NCBI GenBank assembly: GCA_956465555.1
Contig: OY101116.1
Location: 806,001-870,000, forward strand
Length of the DNA: 64,000 nt
Direction: 5' to 3'
Source of the DNA: Nitzschia sp. pyKryTriq1
Lineage: Eukaryota > Bacillariophyta > Bacillariophyceae > Bacillariales > Bacillariaceae
This document shows, piece after piece, positions 11,372-21,252 of this stretch. The notes under the pieces were generated by a model that was not told the DNA's origin, made no database searches, and was given only the letters and a program-made list of their open reading frames with translations. The stretch's first letter is position 1, and each line of letters opens with the position of its first letter. A program made the translations under genes and the position numbers.

Positions 11372-12304
11372 ATGACAAAGGCAAGTTTGGGTTTTGTGGG
11401 GATGGAAATTCAGGCTTCCACAGACAAGCATCAGCTCCACGGAGACGAATTTGGTACACGACATTATCATCCAGTCTGGGAAAGTCATCGTTTCATTGCG
11501 TATTCGACGACCCGCCAAAAACTAGGAATCATCTTCATGATATCTACTGCAGCGATCATGGCTGCAGTTTTTGGGTTCCCAAGTCACTCTGATTATCTAT
11601 TTTGGAGAGATCGGTCTCCGGGGGCGAGAACTACGTCGTACATTCGTACTCATGACATGTCCTTTCCAGGCATGAACGATTCGGATACGTATGTCACATG
11701 CGCAGCTCCGATTCTTGTAGAGTTGGAACGCTCGTACAGCATGAATGTCCCACCACGGTTCTCCACACTGTTACTGGACTTTACAGACGAGGACGCTCGA
11801 TGTGATGGCTCTATTGGAGTGGAAAGTTGGGAAGGAGGGTGCTCCTTGTCACCCGGGTTTCTAGAAAGCCGCGGCGGTTCGTGGGAGAAAATAACCGTAC
11901 AAGAGTGGGTTCGTCATTGTATCCCTGATAGTCTGACTGCCTTTATGTTCTGGATGGACCATTGTCCCGCCAGCTTGTCTTGGAATGAGCGATCTTGTGA
12001 AGAAACCATGGTCCCTTATTCCGACGAAACGGATTCACCCACCGAAACGCTAGAAGAACGCGTGCCATTGTTGAATGGTACAGTAATGGGAATAGTACAA
12101 ACGTGCAGCGTGAAGGATCAGCCACCAACAAGAACTACCATCTTGGTTCCAGATCCAGTGGCATTGGACTCTTGTTGGACTGTCAGTTGTGGATGGGATT
12201 ACGAGGTCAGCACAGAAGACTGCATCCGACATGCTACCAATCACCTGCATCACGTCAGTCTAGACCAGTATGCCAAAACTGTATGGCCTGCCGATTGCGA
12301 CTAG
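11372..12304 (+). CDS. Unknown single-pass (type II) membrane protein, Cys-rich outside, 310 aa
   Basis: A single exon from ATG at 11372 (context ACAATGACA) to TAG at 12302-12304. Residues 1-50 are polar, and one membrane segment lies at about 51-67 (LGIIFMISTAAIMAAVFGF). The remainder is a Cys-, Trp- and acid-rich domain, with cysteines in DARCDGS, EGGCSLS, RHCIPD, DHCPAS, RSCEET, QTCSVK, DSCWTVSCGWD, DCIRH and PADCD. Potential N-glycosylation sites include NDSD and NGTV. The layout suggests a type II protein with a disulfide-rich luminal or extracellular domain. I recognise no enzyme motif. It has no introns, unlike many neighbours. Confidence 0.72.
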   Translation: MTKASLGFVGMEIQASTDKHQLHGDEFGTRHYHPVWESHRFIAYSTTRQKLGIIFMISTAAIMAAVFGFPSHSDYLFWRDRSPGARTTSYIRTHDMSFPGMNDSDTYVTCAAPILVELERSYSMNVPPRFSTLLLDFTDEDARCDGSIGVESWEGGCSLSPGFLESRGGSWEKITVQEWVRHCIPDSLTAFMFWMDHCPASLSWNERSCEETMVPYSDETDSPTETLEERVPLLNGTVMGIVQTCSVKDQPPTRTTILVPDPVALDSCWTVSCGWDYEVSTEDCIRHATNHLHHVSLDQYAKTVWPADCD

Positions 12305-12682
12305 AGAAAGAGAATAACGATTTCTCTCGTACTGAGAAGATGGGATGCCTCTGCGTTCTCATTATATGATGCTGTGCTACATACGTTGGTGTTACATTAT
12401 TTCTCCCAGCAACCAACAACCTTTCCCCACAATTTGCTACAGAGGTCATAACATCTGATATATATTTGAAACAGAGGCCTTCAGTTTTGTTCACAAAGTT
12501 GCAAATTTCATGTGAATGCGTTTAACCCCGCTCTTGCTAGAGGAGCTACTCTACTAGAGAGAGGATTATATAAAAGTAGACCCAGTACCAGCAGAGGAGT
12601 GAGTGAGGAGTCAGTCGTCGTCGTCGGACCGCCCAGTTTGAGTTATTTCAGTCCCGAGTGATACAAGTCACGCATACAAGAA
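12305..12682. other. Intergenic, no gene seen
   Basis: Spacer between the 310-aa gene and the LTR element. It contains short GTGAGTGAGGAG and GTCGTCGTCGTC stretches just before the element. No supportable gene. Confidence 0.5.
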
Positions 12683-12688
12683 CCCACC

Positions 12689-13039
12689 TGTTAAAATCCG
12701 TGAGTTCTAGGCAGTGGCTAGCGGCTCAGGGATTCGGGCTAAAGGACTAATTTGACTGTGGGTTAACGAAGTGCGCTAACATAAATTAATGAGCTCTTGC
12801 TCTAACTGATGAAATGAACTTTTGTTCATTTCTACTTTTCTTGAATCGTTGACATGTATATCGATAGAAGTCTGTGGGCTTCTTATAGTTTCTTGGAGGA
12901 TCATAGACTGTCTCAGAGAGTCTTAGAATGAATCTCTGGGTCGTGATCGAAACGTGCGTTGTGCGTGATCGTGCGTAATTGCGAACGCTGGTCGCGTCCG
13001 TCCGTCGTTCCGTGGACGTTCGATGTAGATATTCGAACA
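12689..13039 (-). repeat. 3' LTR of the Copia-type element
   Basis: 351 bp, identical by eye to 14305-14655. Because the element lies on the minus strand, this is its downstream LTR. Confidence 0.9.
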
Positions 13040-13068
13040 CTCCCTCTCGCGAGTAGGCAGTGAGTTGA

Positions 13069-13839
13069 TTACCATCCGTTCATGCTCTTTCGGTGACGCT
13101 TGAAATCCGGCTCGTTCAACGGTTTGGTCAGTATGTCTGCCGGTTGGTCGTAGGTACCAATAGGATGGATTGAGATCCAACCCTTCGTGACGTAGCTTCT
13201 AAAGTGGAAGAGTTTGTTGTTGAGGAATTTGGTTCGGGGGCGGAACTTGTGGTATCGTGCGATCTCGATAGCCCCGGAATTATCCTCAAACACCTTGCAG
13301 TGCACTTCGGTGCGTGAAGTGTTTATCTCGAAACCACGCTTCTTCATTTCCCGTAATAAGCTAATAATTGGGATGGCTTCTCGGAGGGCATATGATAAGC
13401 CGGTGATTTCGCTTTCTGTCGAAGATAAGGCGATTTCTTGCTGCAGTGTAGATTTCCATGCAATGGGAATTCCCGCGTAGCAAATGAAATAACCGTGCCT
13501 TGATCGCGCGGTGGAACGATCTTTACCTGCAAGCTCCGGATCCCAGTTTCCTGCGAAATCTGCATCGACGTAGACCTCCAGTGATTTCGTTGCGTCGGGT
13601 TTGAGAATTGTGCCCTCATCTTTCGTTGCCTTTAAGTAACGGCCAATCCATTTAACGGCTTTTGCGTGCTCCATTTTTGGCTCTTGGGCGAAGCGCGCAC
13701 ATTGATGGACTGCGTATGCGATCTCGTTTCTCGAACCTGCGACGAGATAATGGAGTTTCCCGATGACTGATCGGTAGTTGAAATGGTTGTCGAAAGGTCT
13801 CGAATCGGGGTGTCGCGATAGCAGCTTGCTTGATGCCAT
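13069..13839 (-). mobile_element. RNase H-like part of the Copia-type element
   Basis: The frame encodes a typical Copia RNase H end, with motifs YRSVIGKLHYLVAGSRNEIA, EVYVDADFAGNW, ALSSTESEI and DQPADILTKPL. It is part of the broken element 12689-14655 and not a host gene. Confidence 0.85.
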
Positions 13840-13952
13840 GGGAGTTTCCTTCGTTGCAACATTGTCGTCGTTAAGCCTGAGGTCGTCCAGTACTTGTTGG
13901 ACTAGGCGTGGTTGTGATAACTTGATGGTACCGTCGTCGCGGCGATCGATGT

Positions 13953-14264
13953 TTACGCCAAGAAAATCCGATAGAGTTCCTTCGATGGTGGACCTGCTAC
14001 GTCGTCCGGGTCATCCAGGATGGACATGACGGAGGTGTCCCATCCCATTAGCTTAGATCGCTTCTTAGTTAGCTCGAGGAAGTCGCGGAGCCCTTCGGGG
14101 ACACAATCGAAGAGCTCTTCCGAGAGTTTCTTGGATCCGCTTTGCCAGATCGCAGTACCTTGCTTGGTGTTGTAGTCGATGACGTCATCTGTCGCCTTGG
14201 CTGGCGTCAGAGCGAAGTGGGTTGCTGCAGCGGCAGCAGGAGGGTTGTTGTTGGCATCGGCCAT
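13953..14264 (-). mobile_element. gag-like part of the Copia-type element
   Basis: The frame begins MADANNNPPAAAAATHFAL and continues with a polar helical stretch (GTAIWQSGSKKLSEELFDCV), resembling the start of gag in diatom Copia elements. It is part of the broken element and not a host gene. Confidence 0.65.
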
Positions 14265-14304
14265 GGTCGATGTTTGTTTGTTTTACTTTAGCGCAGAGGA
14301 AGCG

Positions 14305-14655
14305 TGTTAAAATCCGTGAGTTCTAGGCAGTGGCTAGCGGCTCAGGGATTCGGGCTAAAGGACTAATTTGACTGTGGGTTAACGAAGTGCGCTAACATAA
14401 ATTAATGAGCTCTTGCTCTAACTGATGAAATGAACTTTTGTTCATTTCTACTTTTCTTGAATCGTTGACATGTATATCGATAGAAGTCTGTGGGCTTCTT
14501 ATAGTTTCTTGGAGGATCATAGACTGTCTCAGAGAGTCTTAGAATGAATCTCTGGGTCGTGATCGAAACGTGCGTTGTGCGTGATCGTGCGTAATTGCGA
14601 ACGCTGGTCGCGTCCGTCCGTCGTTCCGTGGACGTTCGATGTAGATATTCGAACA
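14305..14655 (-). repeat. 5' LTR of the Copia-type element
   Basis: 351 bp, identical by eye to 12689-13039. It carries the element's presumed promoter, pointing away from the C1-VPS9 gene whose ATG is about 215 nt to the right. Confidence 0.9.
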
Positions 14656-14869
14656 CCCACCATATTACTTCTGACTGCAAGAAATTCGTTCTTGCAACAG
14701 TCCTTTTCCTTTTGTTTATCGATTGCAATCAAATCAAACGGACACATTGCTGGAGGTACGAGTACACTACACTACACTACTATAGTACACTCCATCTACT
14801 TCTCTATCAACATCAACCTCAACGAATGGATGATACACCAGCGTGACAAGCTGCTGTTAATCTCAAGCC

Positions 14870-17656
14870 ATGACGGAAGATAGAAAGCACGAAAGCCTCA
14901 TCGATGCTGACGATGATGATAAAGACGAAGCCGCGGAAAGTCGTCGATCGTCGTCGACGCTGGAGCAAGCGATTGATTTCATGACCGAATCCAACGGGTG
15001 CTGTTTTGATCCTACACATTATCATTCGTTCCGTGGGGTTTCCTTTCTTTTGCCGTTGCGGAGATGTGGCGTCTGTTCTCAACGGCTGCAGTCGGTCGTG
15101 CCATTTTCTGGATCACACGTGGTGCAGTGTCTAGCCTGTCAAATGCTCGCTCACAGAACGTGTGCCATGTCCAAACACACCCAGTGGAATGTGCCATGTC
15201 CAGTCAACTTTCAAAGCTACCAAACGAATGGCAGAGAAGAATCGAAATTTACAAGTTCTCAAAATCCTCATGTGATGGTGGACCAGGATGAAAGCGCACT
15301 GGACACGAAGGAAGGTATTTCGACGACTCATAATGCAGAAGTGCTACGCACCAGCGAGGATAATTCTGCTATGCGGATACAACCCAAACTTCTGAATGAT
15401 GATAAAGGCGACGAGAGCGAATCGGATTCGGTCGTAAATAGAAATGACAGACTTTCAGTGTTCCGAGTACCAGCCAACGCCCAGGAGGAACGCTCGACAG
15501 AGTCGTCGTTGTCGTCATCGTCCAGCCCACCGAGGCCAACAATACGCTCAGTGGTATCTGAAGGGTTGGCCATTGAAAATGGGGTTGTCGAGAGAAGAAC
15601 CTTTTCGAAAGCCAATTTTCCTTTTCTGTCGGCTTCCAGTCTGTTCCACACAACATCTGAGTCGTTTTCCAATCCGATGACTCCCCACGATACGAATACA
15701 ATCAAGCAGGATATTATTGATACTGATCAATCTGTGAGTATGATGATTGCGAGGAGTCAAACCTGGAGTGGACCAGAGACATGTACAAAATCTACCCAAG
15801 TGATTAGAGAACCACAGCAATCGTCATTTGGAGATGCTCAGCGAATTCCAGATCCTTCAACGGACCATGTGTCTACGTCAACATCGATGCAGCAACAGGC
15901 GTCGTGTCTCGAAGAACAACCGGTTCCATCATCGTCTTCTGCGGATGCCTTGGAATGGACGGTAGAGGGACCACCCGCCCATTGGGCAACTGGAAAGTCT
16001 CTAGAGACGATGTTTCCACCCAAACCACCGCCTGGAGAAACTGACGGATTCGGCGACGACGCTACAGGGGAGAAAGAGGATGGCCCGCTTCATTTCTCGA
16101 GCCACCCCTTTGCGAGTGTATCACGAGCATTACATGAAAATATCCTTGTACACTTTCGACCGGTCGTGGAACGTATTCTAGTCAAAGAGGAAACGGTGTC
16201 AAAAAATGTCGACGATTCTTCGGCACCTTTGTCGGCTAGTGCTCAGGAGAAAGACTTGGAAGAATCCACAACATCGAGTGAAAATCATAACAACGCCAGT
16301 ATTAATGCCGACAATCGCACAGAATCAGAGGTCGAAGGTCTGCTGGAGGAGGCCAAGGCTCCTGGAACAGATCACAGACGCCTTGGACTAGCGACAGTTG
16401 CAGGAGGTATTGCAGGAGGTGTAGCTGGGATGGTGTTTGCCGGTCCGGTAGGGGGGGTCATTGGTGCGAAGTTTGGTCAAACATTTGGAATCCTTGGCGT
16501 GGTCCTAGAAGGATCCTTGACCATAGGAGTCATCACGTCTGGAATTGCAGCCGGGAGACATGCTGGCCAACAACTGCAAGATAAGATTGATGAGAAGCGA
16601 GTTCTCGCACTCGGTGGAAATGGAACGAACCAGGGAATTATCCTTGTAAGACCCACCGTCAAAACAGACCCTGCATGGGGCGGGTTCTGCGAAGAGGCCA
16701 AGCGATTGCACCACAAAAAAGGTCTTCCTTTCAATTTTCTGCCCAGTGATTCCAAGGCTGCCAAGCGTGAACGTTACGAGCGCGAAATTGATATAGTCAC
16801 GACCGACGAAATCGAAATTCCAACCGGCGACAAGGTGCTTTTACTCGTCAGTCGCATCTTGAACAACAAGGAGAGTATGCCTGGTCACGTTTATCGCCAG
16901 CTCATTGAGAAAGTAAGGGAACGGGCAGATCAAAGGGGGCCACTAGCTGAAATCCTGAAGGCCCATTTCGAATTGAGACAAAAAGACGACGACGATCAAA
17001 CCGACGAGTCTACTACCGAAATGATTCGAGCAAGAAGACAAGACGCACATGCTGCCATCAAATATATTACAGCTACACTCTTAGAAATTCGCCCTGGATT
17101 TGCTGCGTCGCCATCCATTACGGAATATACTGCCACGGCAGTCGAAGGCTTGGTATTTGGAGAAATTTATGACTTGGTGATCGAAGAAATCGAAGCCGAG
17201 TTTGAAGAAAAGGAGAATGAGCTCCTTGAAAAGGTGGCCGCTTTTGAGCGAATCCATGCCCATGGAGGTGATAGCACCTCGGAGCACAAAAATCACATTT
17301 CTGAAGAGGCGCTTGAGGCGCTTCATAACTTGCCAGAGGCACACTCGGCGGTTGACAAACTGCGATACTGCGTAACCTTCCTTGAGAAAATCTCAGAATT
17401 CTTTTCTGCCGACGCAAATAATGGGACGAAACCCATGGGTGCCGACTCGCTGCTGAAGCTAGTTTGCCAACATATTCTCGCTGCGAAAGTCTTTGGAATC
17501 AACGCACAGATTGCATTCTTGGACGAGTTTGCGCGCGACGAGCAACTGCTCCGAGGCAAAGAAGGTTATGCTCTCGTGACGCTTCAAGCGTCCCTGCATT
17601 TTCTAAATGCGAGTTCAGATTTCCACTCCGACATATTCGAACAAGAAGATGACTAG
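14870..17656 (+). CDS. C1 domain - glycine zipper - VPS9 domain protein, likely Rab5-type exchange factor, 928 aa
   Basis: A single exon from ATG at 14870 to TAG at 17654-17656. Residues 52-110 form a C1-like zinc finger: the H52 ligand, CGVC, CLAC, an H-x2-C pair (HRTC) and a final C110. Residues about 115-500 are Ser/Thr/acid-rich and disordered. Residues about 505-565 form a Gly-rich hydrophobic stretch (ATVAGGIAGGVAGMVFAGPV), a glycine-zipper-like membrane segment. The last 180 residues match a VPS9 domain: DKLRYCVTFLEKI, then GADSLLKLVCQHILAAKVFG, then GYALVTLQASLHFLN, with the Asp, Tyr and Thr positions of the catalytic face present. VPS9 proteins load GTP onto Rab5-family GTPases on endosomes. 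C1 fingers bind diacylglycerol or phorbol ester in some proteins; this one has irregular spacing, so lipid binding is uncertain. Confidence 0.82.
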   Translation: MTEDRKHESLIDADDDDKDEAAESRRSSSTLEQAIDFMTESNGCCFDPTHYHSFRGVSFLLPLRRCGVCSQRLQSVVPFSGSHVVQCLACQMLAHRTCAMSKHTQWNVPCPVNFQSYQTNGREESKFTSSQNPHVMVDQDESALDTKEGISTTHNAEVLRTSEDNSAMRIQPKLLNDDKGDESESDSVVNRNDRLSVFRVPANAQEERSTESSLSSSSSPPRPTIRSVVSEGLAIENGVVERRTFSKANFPFLSASSLFHTTSESFSNPMTPHDTNTIKQDIIDTDQSVSMMIARSQTWSGPETCTKSTQVIREPQQSSFGDAQRIPDPSTDHVSTSTSMQQQASCLEEQPVPSSSSADALEWTVEGPPAHWATGKSLETMFPPKPPPGETDGFGDDATGEKEDGPLHFSSHPFASVSRALHENILVHFRPVVERILVKEETVSKNVDDSSAPLSASAQEKDLEESTTSSENHNNASINADNRTESEVEGLLEEAKAPGTDHRRLGLATVAGGIAGGVAGMVFAGPVGGVIGAKFGQTFGILGVVLEGSLTIGVITSGIAAGRHAGQQLQDKIDEKRVLALGGNGTNQGIILVRPTVKTDPAWGGFCEEAKRLHHKKGLPFNFLPSDSKAAKRERYEREIDIVTTDEIEIPTGDKVLLLVSRILNNKESMPGHVYRQLIEKVRERADQRGPLAEILKAHFELRQKDDDDQTDESTTEMIRARRQDAHAAIKYITATLLEIRPGFAASPSITEYTATAVEGLVFGEIYDLVIEEIEAEFEEKENELLEKVAAFERIHAHGGDSTSEHKNHISEEALEALHNLPEAHSAVDKLRYCVTFLEKISEFFSADANNGTKPMGADSLLKLVCQHILAAKVFGINAQIAFLDEFARDEQLLRGKEGYALVTLQASLHFLNASSDFHSDIFEQEDD

Positions 17657-18771
17657 TCCCTAAGTCTTCGATTATCGGTATTGCACGTCCGTTTATCCAT
17701 CGCACCATTCACATCATCATCCTTGCTTGTCGCAAACACCGACGTTAGGCTGAACTTGGGCCTTATGAGTACTCCAGCAATCACATTATTCGACGGCTGC
17801 CCTTCATTGTAATAATCAATGGTGTAGAAAATATATCTCAGTCAAAGGTTGTAGTTCTGGATATCAGAGTGGTAGGAATTATTTGTCTACCGAAGCTTCA
17901 TGACATTGTGCTTGACTTCGTTCGTCGCCATGTTCATTCAGTCTTCGTCTTAATGCTCTTGGGTGGGTGAGGCGTCGGTAGTAGTGTACGATGCGGTGTA
18001 CAGTATGATAGTCGATCGATGACGCGACGGAAGAATGAAAGTGCGACAACAACAGAAACGCCGAGAAAAAGGAATCTTTTGAGTACGCACGCAGTTGGTG
18101 ACGACGATACAAGGTAGAGCCGCGCGTACAGTATCAGGATACTCGAACTGTACTGGTACAGTACCAGGTACCGGTACCACTGTCTGTACACAACAGTACT
18201 GCACTTGTACCGTACCGTTGCGTACTTATACGTACCGGTACCAGCGGTACCGCGGTACCCGTGTACTGGTAGCCCTGAGAACCCCACACCCAGTCACGAA
18301 AGATCGCAAATTTTGAGATGTCTACGTAAAATCCTACGAGTTTTATTACAATGACGATGACACCAAAGATTGCTCCGTTGAGTCGTCGTCGTCGTCGTCG
18401 AAAATAAGTCTTGCCTGCTTCCGTATTTGTACATAGAAGTACCGCGGTATTGAAGAGTAATGTATGGAGGTGGCAAATCGGAATTGACCAATGAAAACTC
18501 AAGATTCTTTCCGGAAACGGCTGGGCCCCACCACGCTGCAAAATCCATCGCGCGGCTTGCGGCCGAAAACGCGGGGGTACGTATGCAGCGAACAAACGTC
18601 AGTGGCAAACCTCCTTGGCGGGAAGTGTTGCCACACAAATCCGACCAGATTTTGCTGCTCGTCGTCGTGTCTCTCGTGTCCTCACATCGATTGTTGATGA
18701 ACGTCTTGCGATACTCTGCAACGCACACAATTCAGAGTCTAAGGCTAAAGCAATTGCAATACATAGCCACC
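17657..18771. other. Intergenic with a strong GTAC cluster
   Basis: About 1.1 kb upstream of transketolase. It has a dense run of GTACCGGTACC-type palindromes at about 18124-18270 and a GTCGTCGTC run near 18390. The transketolase frame stays open far upstream, but nothing there looks coding. No supportable gene. Confidence 0.5.
18124..18270. repeat. Dense GTAC / TACCGGTA palindrome cluster
   Basis: More than ten GTAC tetramers in about 150 nt, many within GGTACCGG- or CGTACCGG-type palindromes. It lies about 500 nt before the transketolase start. Confidence 0.75.
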
Positions 18772-20971
18772 ATGAAGTTCTCATCCTTCGCTCTTGCCGC
18801 CGTGGCGCTTGCTACTTCTAGCGTCAATGGTTTCAGCGCCCCTGCCCGTTTCGGCGTTCGCCAGAACATGGCTTTGTCAATGGCCACTGCTGTCGACGCT
18901 GACACGAAGACCGCTCTTGCCACGGCCGCCAACGAGGCTCGTGGTCTTGCCATGGATTCGATTGCTGCTGCCCACTCTGGGCACATGGGTCTTCCCCTTG
19001 GAGCCGCTGAAATGGGAGCCGTCCTTTTCGGATCTCAGGTACGTTATTTTCGGTCGACGAAAAGACACGCCTGCGCGTTTCCTCGCTAACTCTTCTTTTT
19101 ATTTGCAGATGACCTACAACCCGACCGATCCTACCTGGATGAACCGTGACCGATTTATCCTTTCGGCTGGACACGGTTCCATGTTCTTGTACTCGTGGTT
19201 GAACCTTGCCGGGTACGACATTCCCATGGATGAGGTCAAGCGATTCCGTCAACACCACTCCATGACCCCTGGACACCCTGAATTCCCCAGTTCCGAGCAC
19301 AACACCCCCGGAATTGAGGCCACCACCGGTCCTCTTGGACAAGGTGTGTCGAACGCTGTCGGTATGGCTGCCTCCGAGAAGATGGCTGCCGCCGTCTACA
19401 ACACCGACGACCACAAGATCTTCGATCACCACATCTTCGCCCTTGCCGGAGACGGTTGCTTCCAAGAAGGTGTCTCTGCCGAGGCTGCCTGCTTCGCCGC
19501 CCACGAGAAGCTTGACAACTTGATCATCCTTTACGACGCCAACGAAGTCACTCTTGACAAGATGGCCGAATATACCCAATCCGAAGACATCTTGAAGAGA
19601 TATGAAGCCTACGGATGGGAAGTGTTCGACATTGATGGACACGACCTTGATGCCGTCGAGGAAGCCATCGCTCTTGCCAAGGCCAACAACAACGGCAAGC
19701 CCAAGTTCATCAAGTGCAACACCATCATCGGAAAGGGTATGGAAGAAACCGAGGGTACCAACGCTGCTCACGGAGAAGCCGGTGTCCCATACGTTGACAA
19801 GGCCAAGCTCAACATCGGTATCCCCGAGGGTGAGAAGTGGTACGTCTCGGAAGGAACCCGTGATTTCTTCTCTGAGGTTCAAAAGAAGAACAAGGCCAAC
19901 TACGATGAATGGCAGGCCACGTTTGCGGCCTGGAAGAAGGCTAACCCCGCTCTTGCCACTCAATTGGAAAATGCCATCGCTGATAAGACCCCATCTGCTG
20001 AGGAAATGATCGCCAAGATCCCCGCAATGGGAGATGCCGCCGAAGCCACCCGTGTCAGTGGATTCAAGATCATCCAACACATTTCCGCCATGGTGCCTCA
20101 CTATGTTTCTGGATCTGCTGACTTGCACGGATCCACCCGTAACTACATCAACGACGGTGGAAACTTCGGATCTGGATTCGACAAGACTTATGCTGGAAAG
20201 AACTTGTACTTCGGTATCCGTGAGCATGCTATGGGCTCCATCATGAACGGATTCGCTTACCACGGTCTTTTCAAGATCTCTGGATCTACCTTCTTGGTTT
20301 TCGTTGACTATCTCCGAGCCACATGCCGTGTTGCCGCCCTTTCGGAATTGAACCGTGTTTCTTACATCCTCACCCACGACTCTATTGGTGTCGGTGAGGA
20401 CGGTCCTACTCACCAACCTGTTGAGACCGTTTCTGGTTTGCGAGTGATCCCCAACCTTGATGTCTTCCGACCGGGTGATGCCGAGGAGACTGTCGCTGCC
20501 TTCGTATCCTCCGTGACACGTCAAGAAGGACCCACCGCCCTTATCTTTTCTCGTCAAAATATTGCCCAAAACTCTGGCATGGACTACATGGCCCGACGTG
20601 AAGGAGCCTTGAAGGGAGGATACATCGCCAAGAAGGAATCTGCGGACCTTGATCTCATCGTTCTCGCCACTGGATCTGAGCTTGAGCACGCTATTGCCGC
20701 CACCAAGGACATGCCGGGAGCCCGTGTTGTTTCTATGCCGTGCATGGAATTGTACGAGCGTCAATCCGATTCGTACAAGGAAGAAATCCTTCCATCGTCT
20801 TGCACCAAGCGTATCGCCATGGAAGCTGGAGTTACGGGATTGTGGTACAAGTACGCCTCCAAGGTTGTCGGTGTGGACAAGTTTGGAATGAGCGCCCCCG
20901 GAGACATTGTCATGAAGGAATTCGGTATGACTGCTGATAACCTCAAAAAGGAGATCGAGAGCATGGCTTAA
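18772..20971 (+). CDS. Transketolase, plastid-targeted, 709 aa
   Basis: Exon 1 is 18772-19038 and exon 2 is 19109-20971; the 70-nt intron runs GTACG...TTGCAG. Transketolase (thiamine-diphosphate enzyme of the Calvin cycle and pentose phosphate pathway) moves two-carbon units between sugar phosphates. The start at 18772 (context CCACCATG) gives a signal peptide, [20 protein letters not shown], directly followed by FSAPARFG. This matches the diatom plastid presequence rule of a Phe after the cleavage site. Conserved features are [40 protein letters not shown], the ThDP motif GDGCFQEG...[15 protein letters not shown] and [17 protein letters not shown]. Length is normal for the family plus presequence. 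Third positions are strongly C/G-biased, unlike most neighbours, as expected of a highly expressed gene. Confidence 0.96.
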
Positions 20972-21252
20972 ATCGTAATTACGCGTCTAGAGGAAAGTTG
21001 TATCATCATTATGGCTAACTGCTCTAGTAGCGAGGAGTTGAGACCTTCGGCGGTACCGAAAAACTTGTAGAGATGAGTTGTGGCAACATGGTTAGTTTTC
21101 ATTACGCGGGCAGCTGGCATCGACCGCGGACAACTAGTTTTTGAAGCAGGACCTCCTTTTTCATGACTCTATTGGCAGCGGAATTTCATGGCCGGCGCCC
21201 TCCAAATCGGGACAGCCGCGCTTGGTGCAGCTTTAGCTTGCTAATCAATCGT
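20972..21252. other. Convergent spacer
   Basis: 281 nt between the transketolase stop and the stop of the minus-strand double CRAL-TRIO gene. It presumably holds both 3' ends. No gene seen. Confidence 0.5.

Larger units (their letters stand above)
12689..14655 (-). mobile_element. Short, broken Copia-type LTR retrotransposon (diatom CoDi-like), minus strand
   Basis: Two 351-bp LTRs (12689-13039 and 14305-14655) bound a roughly 1.27-kb interior. Each LTR has TG...CA ends, TGTT on one side and AACA on the other. The six bases CCCACC directly flank the element on both sides (12683-12688 and 14656-14661), as expected of a target-site duplication. The interior has, on the minus strand, a gag-like part near its 5' end and a Copia-type RNase H part near its 3' end. 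A purine-rich tract (GAGAGGGAG) sits beside the 3' LTR. The element is far shorter than an autonomous Copia element, so it is broken and non-autonomous. The two LTRs read as identical, which points to a very recent insertion. It lies about 210 nt upstream of the C1-VPS9 gene, in the opposite orientation. Confidence 0.9.

Noticed and set aside
18460-18771. Open frame upstream of transketolase
   Set aside because: Using it would bury the signal peptide inside the protein. The ATG at 18772 has a good context and gives a proper plastid presequence.
18833-20764. A 643-residue open frame on the minus strand
   Set aside because: It is fully antisense to transketolase exon 2 and the intron. Strong codon bias in the sense gene removes stops from the opposite strand; its translation has no domain and is Val/Gly/Ser/Leu-rich.
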